From: Sipunculus nudus
Lineage: Eukaryota > Annelida > Sipuncula > Golfingiida > Sipunculidae
Direction: 5' to 3'
DNA length: 64,000 bases
NCBI GenBank assembly: GCA_026874595.1
Contig: CM049311.1
Span: 33,997,676-34,061,675 of the forward strand
Under the pieces are notes generated by a model that made no database searches, was not told the origin of the DNA, and saw nothing but the letters and a program-made list of their open reading frames with translations. Each line of letters begins with the position of its first letter. Position 1 is the stretch's first letter. Both the position numbers and the translations under genes were made by a program. Shown here one piece after another: positions 49,627 to 60,500 of the stretch.

Positions 49627-51449
49627 TCAATTGATAAGCGGAGAATTCTCATCTGGGTCTGTCTGGCTTTCCTTGTTATTTTCTTCTTTATCTCGTGTTT
49701 TATATCTGTCACCTTGTACGCTGCAGATAATTTGCACTATCACTAGTAATATCCACATGGCACAGGTAGAGGTGAAGGTCAGATAGTAAACATACTGTGG
49801 GCCAAACCTCTGAAAAAGTACTCCACTGACAAATTGAGAGACGAAGCCGCCAAGTCCGATCCCAGTGTCAATAACACAAACCACAAATCCTGTCACCTCT
49901 ATATACCGATCAGCCCACGCCATCATAGCGGGATACACGGGTGACGAAAAGAAAGACGAACAACAAACCCAAACCAAAAACATGGAAGGCGATGTCAAAC
50001 TCAAAAAGGCTAAGGCACCCACACATATGACCTGCAGGATAACATTGACGTGAAGGGCGATTTTCATAGGAAAGAAATGGGCAACTATTCCACCTAATCC
50101 TCGGCCTACTATACTGCTCACGAAGTACATCGTATTAAGGAGTGCACCTTCATTTTTGTTGAACTTAAGCGGCCTGTTCACTGCTGTGGCGTATAGGTAT
50201 ACATTTAGAGAGTTAGCCACTATGACATTTGTGAAGTAGGTCCAGAACAAGCTGATGATCATATATAAGCCATAGCAACTCCTTCCACCGGCTACGGCAG
50301 CAGGGGAAACATTTCTCTCAGAGATTTTCTTGTAGTGTCCAAAGTGAGGCCTGGTTGTACTGACACAGAGGCAAACAAGAAGAACACAATGGTTACAACA
50401 CAGGCCCGTACCTCCTGCGATCAGATAAGGCATGAATATAACGTTCTGATCAGTGTGGTTGTTGACCGATATTTCAGCAACCTGGGACATCAGTTGGAAA
50501 TGTTGTTCCAGCGCAGATTGAAGAGTAGAGTTTGTCATATTGTTGTTGTGTTCTTGAATGAACGGTTCCAAAATGACTGGGACAAATACTAGACCGAGAC
50601 TGTATGCCGTATGAAGTATGTGGATCGGTAGGGGTGACCTCTCTTTCCACATGGCGATGCAAGTTAAACTACACACTTTTGTGTGAAAACGGAAAAAGAG
50701 AACAATTTATAACGTATATTTCGGGTCAGTCCTTTAGAAATAAATCAATGATGAAGATATGAAATTGCCGGAAATAAACATGCATTATGGCAAATCTTTC
50801 CTTGATGGACGACTGGTGTGCTTTAACGATTCTTCTCGTAATTTTTTGCACATTTCAGTTAACATTTTTAACGTTTGATATATTATGTGGAAGTGAGAAC
50901 TTACCCACATTCTGTGTTCCATGGCAGAAACCTTGTGCGAAGCGGGCTGCCCCAAATGCCACAACGTTTCCTAACCAGGGCATAGCGACACCAGCGACCC
51001 CTGACGTCAACACGAAGAATGCGACGAAACCGTCCATGCGCTTCCGGTAGCGGTCGCTGATGAAACCCACGGCAAAGGAACCGAAAAATACACCGATTGC
51101 CCTCACCATGAGAGCCTTGGCATAATCTTCATAGTAAGTGTTGTACAGGTCCTGCATATCCAACATTGTCGGGCTAACAATTCCGACATATAAACCCTGA
51201 AAAAATATTAACCAATGCACGCCTGAGGCTACAGTGATTATATTTGAGTGTAATTTTCATCCCTTTGAATAAGTTGCGTTTGTAGAAACTTAAATATGAA
51301 ATTCAATATATAAATACATATATACATATATACATATATACATATATATGTATAATGGTAGCGGTGGGTAAAATTTATTAAAAATTATACATTTTTGAAT
51401 ATAACACTAATATGGTAATACTCACCAAGCATAGATAAATTAATGGCAT
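49627..51449 (-). CDS. MFSD4B / sodium-dependent glucose transporter 1 (NaGLT1)-like MFS transporter
   Basis: The only intact copy of the local family, predicted as a 12-transmembrane plasma- or endomembrane sugar-type transporter. The substrate is not shown by the sequence. Coding exons (minus): exon 1 51426-51449 (MPLIYLCL, GTGAGT donor), exon 2 50905-51196 (CAG acceptor, GTAAGT donor) and exon 3 49627-50675, with phases 0 and 1. About 454 residues, against roughly 500 usual for the family. Exon 2 carries TM1 (GLYVGIVSPTMLD) and MFS motif A (GFISDRYRKR). Exon 3 has a glycosylated-looking loop (NNMTNSTL), FVSSIVGRGLGGIVAHFFPMK, the SSPVYPAMMAWADRYIE loop and DTGIGLGGFVSQF. The tail is charged and ends ENSPLIN, an acidic dileucine-type signal. 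Exon 1 is tiny and less certain. An in-frame TGA precedes its ATG. Broken relatives flank it. Confidence 0.85.
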
Positions 51450-52350
51450 AAAAACAAGTCTTCACAAATCTATAGCGACGAGCAAACGTTTACAACGCTG
51501 GAAGTGCTGGGTCACTTGACTCCTGTCGCGCGTCATTCGAAACCTCTTAAGGTTTCATAATCGTAACATTCACAGAGAAAGTAGCACTACTGTATGATAC
51601 AGCGGATTAGAAAAAGAATCGTTGAAATAATATTTTTATGTTTAATACTCACGCGTGACTCATTGTTAAATCAAGATTATACTCAATTAAACAGTCCGGC
51701 TTTATATTGGTATCATGTGATCGTTTGACAAGCAATTGATATTAAAACTATTCAACCCTGCATGACTCCGACCTATTGTTGTGTAGGCCCTCAAAGGGAT
51801 GAGAGTTCGCACGCGATTTTTGTGGGAACAATTATTGGACTCCAGCCACTACTTAATACTCTGTGTATAGAGTATTAGAATTTGGTTAATACGACAGGTC
51901 ACCAGACACAGAAACATAAATTATTAACAAACCGGTTCATGAATACAAAACACATAGAAATTGCTTGAAAACAAGAATGCATGATTTTAAAAAATGCGCC
52001 TCTTCAATGCAGGTTAGTTGCAAACCTGTTCATTGACTAAAGGTTAATTTTTAAAATGTTGTCAAAACTGTTATAATTAAATGATGGACCAAGAAAATTA
52101 TATCTTATCCTTAAGACTATTATATTTCTTTGATATTTTAAATTACAAATACAATTTTCATATCTAATCATAACTTGACTTTGACCACCGAGCACAATTT
52201 TTTGTTATAAAAAAATCAGTTTAACGATTCCTTTATCTCTTTATGGTTAACGGTATTAACTTGTTATTGACTTGTGAATCAATTGAAAAATTTGGAATTT
52301 TCATAAAGTTGTTTGGGTTCCATTGATGAATATTTGCTTATCTTGTGATT
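51450..52350. other. Upstream region of the transporter gene
   Basis: No gene seen. It should hold the 5' UTR and promoter of the minus-strand transporter gene, but I see no convincing TATA or initiator. A weak alternative first exon (ATG followed by a GTGAGT donor near 51655) would join out of phase. Confidence 0.35.
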
Positions 52351-52354
52351 TATA

Positions 52355-52450
52355 CCTCGCAACTTGTATATGCTACTGTTTATTTGCTTTACCCCTAGCA
52401 ACGCAAACATGACACACGCAAACGTGAAGGTCAGATAGCACACATACTAT
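52355..52450 (-). pseudogene. Short fragment of an MFSD4B-like C-terminal exon
   Basis: A stretch of about 95 bp (GTGAAGGTCAGATAG..CACATACT and flanks) matches the region encoding TM11-12 of the intact gene (49740-49815). It ends abruptly where a second, different paralog-like sequence begins at about 52470. It is a relic of a separate, mostly deleted copy. Confidence 0.65.
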
Positions 52451-52469
52451 AAGCCAAACCACTTTAATC

Positions 52470-53440
52470 TTTGATTTCACACAGAACGTGTACTAGCAAA
52501 CACTAAATAAAACACATACTGTGGTCCCTGTCTCTGAAACAAGACTCCACTGAGCCACTGAGAGGCAACATCCCTGACGCGATACCAGTGTCAATGACGC
52601 AAACCAGAAACCCCATCACCTCTATATGGTCTATCAAGGCCATAATAGAGGGTTACACGGTTGATTCGATAAATGATAAACCACAGGTCTATACACATAA
52701 CAAAATCCGCAAGGTAATCAAAGAAATGTCAACCTAACAATTCAGAAATATCACATCACGTGAAGGTCGATTTTTGATTGGCAAGGAATCTGGTATTACT
52801 CCGACATCTGTATGACCTAAGGTGGTACAGATAATAAAACACGGTATTATATAGAGTGCTTGCGTTCTTTGAAAAATGCAATTTGCCATCTGCGGCTGTT
52901 GCAAAAATATATGTGATAAGCGAGTTATTTTGTTTGACAATGCTAAAATAAACAAAAACAAAAAAAGACTGATTATAATGAACACACCGAAGCGTCTTTT
53001 ACCGCTCTCTATCTGGCCGAGAGAAAACATTTCTTTCAAAGGTCTAAAGTCAAACTTTCTTTCGTGTCTAAAGTCAAACCTGTGGGGACCGAAAGGTAAC
53101 TAAATATGAAGAAAGCCAACGCGAACAGACATCCAATCACTCCAGTAATCAGATACTTCAGATACGAGGCTCTCTTCAGTAGTTTCGTGTGACTGGCTGA
53201 GGTGAACGATTCTGATAATGGTGTTATCAGATGGTCGCCAGGATACCACTCTAGAGGATCATAGAAATATTACCTTGACATTGATGAGTTGGTGATATTT
53301 TGACGGTCTCGCAAGAAAAGCTGGGATTCCATCGGTCCCAGTATTTGTCCGAATGTGTAGGTCGTGTGGAGCACGTGGATCTAACGTGGCGCCCTCTCTG
53401 CTCACATCGCGATATAGATCGAACGACATACTGAAATAAA
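52470..53440 (-). pseudogene. MFSD4B-like C-terminal exon, heavily decayed
   Basis: Minus-strand similarity over about 1 kb to the C-terminal exon at 14200-15245, clearer than to the adjacent intact gene. Examples are the blocks at 52490-52610 versus 14300-14420 and 53280-53415 versus 15090-15235. Many frameshifts and stops are present, and the motif order is retained. No N-terminal exon follows upstream (53.44-54.1 kb). Pairing with the 14.2-kb copy, while the 10.5-kb relic pairs with the 49.6-kb gene, suggests a two-gene ancestral unit that was duplicated as a block. Confidence 0.8.
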
Positions 53441-53759
53441 GCAATGGAATAAACTTGAGCATTCCTCTGAGTTTGATTATACTCTGCGGGAAAGAATGAG
53501 AAAGCTTGAGAAATTTTCTGTACCGTGTATACAGTGTGCATGAGTAAAAGACTTGCGTTAGAAATTGCCTGCAGTATTTTATTTTGGTGGAGACAACCAT
53601 CCTCCATTTTTTTCATGTTCTCTTGTCTCATTCTTAATCTCAGTTTGCACACCTGCTGAGTTCCATTTCGGTTAAAGACTACGAGACACGCGGTAGCGCT
53701 CGCTCCCTGTCATATCATTTTTGAATCCTGTTTTCAGCCAGATCTGGTGTCAACCGCAC

Positions 53760-54113
53760 CTGCGGTTCGAGGGTATCTACCGGGACACTGTCAATTCACT
53801 TAAACCATACCAATCGTTAATTTTATTTTTAGTATACTTTCTAAAACACCAAACAAGCGCGAGAACTATTCCGTTTTAACTCAGCATATTGGTAAACCCC
53901 TCCGCATGATTTTTTAATTTCTAACCGCATGAATACAGGCATGGCTCCTGGACGTAGCCAACTTGTGCTCGATACAGGAAATATCTCGTTACCATAGAGA
54001 CGGAGTTATATTATGGGTTTCCAGTTTACATGAATTCTCCTGTGTGAATCCATAATTCCTAGCCTAATGTTAAGATTATTGGCTGTTTACCACAATATGA
54101 ATGCAACATGATG
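53760..54113. repeat. Duplicated flank, right copy (partner 49185-49540)
   Basis: Similarity to the 3' flank of the intact transporter stops sharply after CATGATGGA near 54113, just before a 12-bp inverted repeat. The rest of the unit that should follow is absent. Confidence 0.75.
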
Positions 54114-54127
54114 GATAGCCCATAAGA

Positions 54128-54183
54128 ATGGACTCCGCAAATGCTTTTTTTTATTTTACTGATAGACGCAATGCGGAGTCCAT
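54128..54183. repeat. 12-bp perfect inverted repeat at a duplication boundary
   Basis: ATGGACTCCGCA at 54128-54139 and its exact complement TGCGGAGTCCAT at 54172-54183 are separated by 32 bp. It lies 15 bp past the end of the duplicated flank and about 400 bp before the DUF6589 gene. Confidence 0.85.
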
Positions 54184-54279
54184 AGATACCCCCTGCAGCT
54201 ATATGTGATTATAACAGGATACCGAGATACACCATTTGAACGCTTTTTTTGTGTATCAATGTCCATGTTAATTGTCCAT

Positions 54280-54586
54280 GGTCGATCTCTGACCAATAAT
54301 ATGCATTACTGCATTGTTCTTTGTTATTTCCTTCACCTGGAAAATACATAAACGTGCATAATAAACAGACCTCAGTTCTTCACTCGCCAAATGCCGCCAT
54401 CTTCCAAATTCCACATGAGAATGCGGCTTCCGGTCTGGGTAACCGACACTGACATCCGCTATAAACAAAAGCACGTTGTGATTGTTTACAAACTTGCCGG
54501 CAACAACCTGCACCCAATAACACCCAATAACTTTGCTTGGCGGGATTTTTAAAGTGGTAGGCGGTAGTCTCAGCAATGAGAACGTG
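54280..54586 (+). promoter_or_regulatory. Putative promoter/5' UTR of the DUF6589-PHD gene with CCAAT boxes
   Basis: Two tandem CACCCAATAA units put CCAAT boxes at 54514-54518 and 54524-54528, 60-70 bp before the ATG, with another ACCAAT near 54291. No TATA box is evident. The assignment is from position and motif only. Confidence 0.4.
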
Positions 54587-57500
54587 ATGGCGGAAAAGAG
54601 GTGTTTTAACTGCGGCCAGATTAGTGACGGCGGGACCACGTACTCTATAAACAGAGTGATCCCGAGAACGTCACCAAAGCTTTTTGTTAAAGATACTTGT
54701 GAAAACATTCATGGCGTGTCTATCACACCAGCAAAATGTGGAAGGAATGCGGCAACTCGGGTGCTGTGTCCCACCTGCTATAATTTGGCAGGGCTAATTG
54801 GCAGACACAAGCAACAGATGACTAATGCCATTGGAACATTTGTGGAGAGGTCATCTCAGTCACATTACCTGAAAAGCAAAGTTTCACAAAAGAGGGCCCT
54901 GACACAAAAAAAAACAAGGATACCAACACCCAGAAAAACCAAACGACTGCGTTTGGACCCTGTCTCCCCATCCCCAACTGTGGCACCGAAAAGTGCCAGG
55001 TGTCTGTATGCTGAAGAACATACTAGTCAGCAATATAAAGTACCCAGAGAGTGTGTCAACTTCTTTGTGGAAAACATGTTTGCTATTAGCCATCATGATA
55101 ATGATATATGATGAAACAATGATTTTTAAATCCTTAGTAAGTGTGGTACAGAATATAAAACTGAAATATGTTTGTGTAATTGTTGTACATACCTGTACCC
55201 TAACATATGTTTTTTTTTGTACCTGTACTGTTCTTGTGCTTGCCAACATAATACCCCCCCCCCCCCACTCCCCCTCCAAACACACACACATACCACAACA
55301 ATTTAGGTTACAAGTACTGGTAAAATTTTAAAAAAAATAAATTTATGGTCCCCATATCCATTAACAATATTTAGTATGATGACTGGCAACCTGATTTTGT
55401 CTGGCATATCTTCACACTCTGACATGCATATATTTCGAGCTATACCCTCACAAGATAGAGTAATATATCAACTACTACAGGTATCTGTGAAATAAAATTG
55501 TTTTCCATCTAGCTCTTTGTCCTATATTATTTTTGATTGTCAAAGTATATGGCTTGATCAGTTGACAGACTGCTGGCTCCATTTTCTGTTACATGTTGTG
55601 CTGAGCACGTTTTCCCATGCTGTATTTGATTAAGCAGATAATGGTCCATAATACATGAATAGACTGCATACATTACATGGTCTACTGGTTACTTCTGTAT
55701 ATAACATGTTTTGTGGTATAATAATGTACAAAATTATAACTCTCATAAATGAACAAGGAAACATTGTTCTCAATGTGTAATTAAAATAAGTAAAAAAAGT
55801 ATTTTTACCCATGCATATACCCTGCACATGTATATGTGCATGCAAAGGCAATATGAAATGTTTGTACTCATCTGCATAAGCATAAAATTAACAGAATCTC
55901 TCCATCTTATCAATCCCTTTGTCTATCAAAGTACAAACTGAATCTTCATGAACGTAGTGTCCCAATCCTTTCTTATTTCTTGTTATCAAATGATATACTT
56001 TTCATTCATTTTTATGAATTTAATAATAACACAGCAAATAAATTACAACAGTCTCAATTTTTTAGCCAGCCACTTGTGAGACCTTTAGAAGCAAGGCAGC
56101 TAATCTCCTGTAAGTGGGAAGATATAAAGCCCTCACAAAGATTCTTCTTTCAAAGTGACCCAGTGCAGCACGGGACATCAGGTAAAACATGAACCTCTTT
56201 CTTTTATATAATTTTTTATTTATATTTACACACATTCTGACTTCATTCTGATCCCATTAAATATCTATATTGTTTTTGGCCCAATTGAACCAGTTGTTTC
56301 AAAACCAGTCAACATACAAGGTTTTAGTAACACTTTAATCTAACTAACTGGCCTTTTATAAAATTACTGGACAGAGACACGGGAGTGCTCAGTCAATGAT
56401 TTTTATATTGGTGGGGACAAAAATATGATCATATCACATTATCATGATCACTGTTAGTACCAGAAAAATATGTAATGTACCCAATATTTATATCAATTAT
56501 ATCAGGTAAGAATTAAACTATTTTCCTTTTATAGTGTTACTTATTTATAATGATTTTACATCAGCTGTGTCATATTTTCACTTATTCTTTCCCATTTTAG
56601 GGAACAGTTGGCTTATGAAGTCAGAAAGGAAGTCCGGCAAGTGAGGAAGGATGCTGTTCATTGCAAGGACAGTGTCACTGCTAGTAATTTCTTCAGCTTC
56701 AGCTGGCACCACACACTGAATGAGTTGACAGAACTGACACCAACACTACTAACTGTTCTGAAGGCTGCAGTAACATCAGCACGTGGCAAGCATGACATCA
56801 GAACAATCCAGCAGTGAGTGATAACTTTGGGTTTCTGTGTTGCTGAAATGTGTTAGAAATAATTAAATTCTGTCAGCATAAAGACCCATTTATTCTTTAC
56901 TATTCTTGTAATTTTTAATATGATAAAGAATATTTCTGAACTCTATAATGACATCCTATCACACTATTACACACATGTCAGCCTGAAAACTATATTTTAG
57001 ATTATGTAAGGTAATCTTTTCTCTGGTCACTGTTGAAGGTACACCTTTATAGGATACAAATACAGAAAATGTGCTGACATTTAAATGTTTTCTAATCTTT
57101 CTTTTGCTATGAAAATATTAGTTCATCAATAAATTGCTGGATATGCTGAAGTGGCTCGTCTTTACTTAGAAAATCTGAAGAACATGAAACAGACACATGT
57201 GGTGATATTCTCAAGTCAAAATTTGTGCACTGTGATATATAGTTATGAAATATCTAAAACATTACTACAGATTTATGGAAACATTTCTTTCAGCTCTGAG
57301 ACCCAGACAGGCCCACTGGTCCCTGGAGTTGGAGGGGTGGCTCTCACATTGTTATATTTACGTCACCCACAGATTTTCAAAAAATTCCAGAGCCTTAACT
57401 CTGCAATGTTGTACAGAGTTGGTAACTCACATAAGGTAATGTTTTCAATCTCACAGAACAACCAAATTGTTTTAGCATGTATTCATGATAAATTGCCAAA

Positions 57501-60500
57501 CTTCATTTTCCTTGTCAGGGCACATTACACACATGTCAAGCAGAAACAGATTACATGAATTTGAAAATAAACCATGAAAATTGTATCTCCAGTAATGACT
57601 GAAATATCTGTCATTCATTAAACATTTTATTTGACTGTATGAATATACAGAAATGTGGTAATTCAATAAAAATATAAAGTAGGACAAATACATGTTTTGT
57701 TCCAGATTGAACGGTGTTTCAACCATTTGGGTCTCTGCCTTGGGGTTAAGGGGACCAAGTCCACAGTAGACAGAGTCAGGCAGGACTTTGATGCCTCAGT
57801 GAGACATTGGAAGGAAGAGCTGGAGGTACAGAACACTTTTAAAGACAATGGCAGACTCTTATTCCTTTTTTGTAGTTAGTTGGTAGAAAGATGTTTTTCA
57901 GACATAAAGCAATATATTGTTTATTGTAAATTATTATTTATATATAATTATTATTATAATTATGCCATTATTCTGGTTTTCTCCTTTGCTCTTAAAAATA
58001 ATATTTAAAATTCAAATTATTTTATATTTTATTTAATGTATCATATGGTGTAAATTGCAGTAAATAATACAATATTTTAGAGACTTTGTCATTTAAAATC
58101 CCAAATGTGTGTCTGTCTTATAGCAACAGCATGGACCAGTCCTGTCAAGTACAGCAAGAGTGATTGGCTGCCAAGATGATGATGACCAGGTCACAGAGTG
58201 TGACAGTGATTCTGAGCCTGATTTGGAGTGGGTCCTGCAGGATGATCAGATATCAGAGACTAGTGATGAGGAATCTGATGAGGATACAGATGATGACATC
58301 AGCTGCAGCTCAGATGATGAGGATGATGAGGAGATGTTTTGCATGGAGCAGCTGAGTCGGGACCTGGAAACTTCTATCAGTGACATCAAAACACCAGATA
58401 ACCGTAACTGTTATTATATAACAAGGATATGTTTCTGTCAGTACCTTGTGCAAGGATTTTACTAAGGCAGGGGTTGTGTAATACTTGATGCATTCTATCT
58501 TTAACAAGTCTAAGATTCTTAAGCATTGTTATACAGCAGTAAAATTAATAACATTTTATGTTTGTTTTGAGTAAATAGTAGCACTGCACAATCTGCCTTG
58601 TATGGACATTACATCCCACACTATTATTCACCATATTCATTGGAAGTACAAAAGTTCCTGAATGCTGTTTGATCAGATTAAGAATGCTAATTATAGTAAA
58701 CTGGTCAGGCAGCTATTTATTTTTACCTGATTAATGTAAGATAACCTATTTTATGTTTGTGTGTATTACAGACCCAGGATATTCTCTCATATGGGACAAT
58801 GTCCAGAAGTTGGTGCGGTCTAAGCTCCAATCATCAGATCACAAAAATAAGATGAAGCTCTGGGCGATGTGTCTGGCTGCCAAGAACCGGGTTGGGTACA
58901 AAGGTCCAGCAGATGATGCCACCATTCCTGCGAGAGACATCCCCCTATCCAAATTTACACCGTCACAGACAGACTGGGATGTGCTAAAGGAATATGCCAA
59001 GATCCTCATACAGAGGATCCTTATCGAGCATGTTCTTTACTTTCAGGTAAACACATTCTCTTGGTCAGCCACATAGAATATCATATATTGGTCGATCATA
59101 TGTTTGCATTTGTCTCTAGTAATACAAGCTTTGCTACTCAGTGCTGATGAAACTTATTTATTATGTGTATCCGCTATAATTTCTAAAGAAATATCAATTC
59201 ATGTGTACTGATATTCCAGGTTTTCTTGACAGTGTCAATATGTTAAACTCCATAATGCACATGATCTTTGCAAGCTCTTTCCTAATGTGATGGCTATGTG
59301 AATGTGATATGTGAGGATAAGTTTTGTGGATCTAGTCAAGCTAGTTTTGTAATATTTCAGTAGTGCACCATGCATGCGTAATGAGATTTCCATATGAATT
59401 TTGATTCTGTTGGTTATTTTGATGTTCTTATCATGCATCATCTGTAATGTTTCATTGGTACTCCTGTTTAATGTAACACGACATGTTTGATAATTTCAGG
59501 ATACCAACTAAATGTGACATGTGTTGATCATTTCCAGAAAACAAGATAATATGACATTTGTTGAACATTGCTTGAACCAGTGTAAAATTCACATGCTTTG
59601 ATAATTTCCAGAAACTGCTCAGCTCATCACAATTCCTGTTTTACACTTTCTAATTTCACTGATGTAAATGTGTGACCTGTGCTTTCAAATAATGTTGTTT
59701 CAACTGGCCTTATTATGTCATCCTGGATGTCCTGTACTAAACATGCATGCATTGAAACCTACTTTTCTTTAATGTATCACTTAGACAGGATTACTTTAGC
59801 TATTTCTTTGATTGTGTTTTCATTTAAGGATAAGTTCAGTGGTATACCCCCAGATCATGTGCCTCATGAGTACGGCAAGCAGATGTCAGAGAAATCTGAT
59901 ATTGTGAGTATTTTGTTTACGCTACATTCGGTGGCATGTCTCATGAATTATCTCATCAATGTACTCTAATTTGTCAAGGCTGTCGCTTGTTGCTTACCTC
60001 TTGAGGGAGGTCCTACTTGTGTGTTAAAATCACATTGACCATGACGTAAACTTTGCCTGCTTGCATGTCTCTTCTAAGCTCTCTCTGATAACACGAACAG
60101 GTAAAATTGTATGATGAATATATGTTACAGGTGAACTTGGGAGTTATTGAAGCTGATCCATCCTCTACAAAAGGAGTCATTCGGATCATGAAGCACCTGG
60201 AACAGTATGTTCCATATCCGCATGGAGAGACTGGTGAGCCACATACACTATTGGTGGAGGGGGACCAGCTGAGCGTGGAGAGAATGGTTAGTGTCAGGGC
60301 TGCCATGGGTGACCATGAACTACCCAGAAATACCCTGAAGGGATTAGAGCCGGCTCCTCAAGAATTTCACCACAGAATTGTGGCCTTGCAGGTAAATTTT
60401 CACCTGCTCTACTGATGCATTACATATTAAAATAATAAAAATGTAAATGCAATCTGTGTCAACTGAGGTGGCTTGTATTTTGACATTCAGTTCCCTCCAA

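Noticed and set aside
54533-54586. Upstream extension of the first exon frame
   Set aside because: It would need a non-AUG start. The ATG at 54587 has acceptable context and is followed at once by the Cys-rich module.
54268-54708. 146-codon minus-strand frame near the DUF6589 promoter
   Set aside because: It overlaps exon 1 and the promoter on the opposite strand, lacks recognisable domains, and exon 1 has clear motifs in the plus sense.
56066-56181. Candidate second exon of the DUF6589 gene
   Set aside because: Its exit phase does not match the next exon, whereas exon 1 joins the 56601 exon directly in phase. Kept only as a low-confidence alternative exon.
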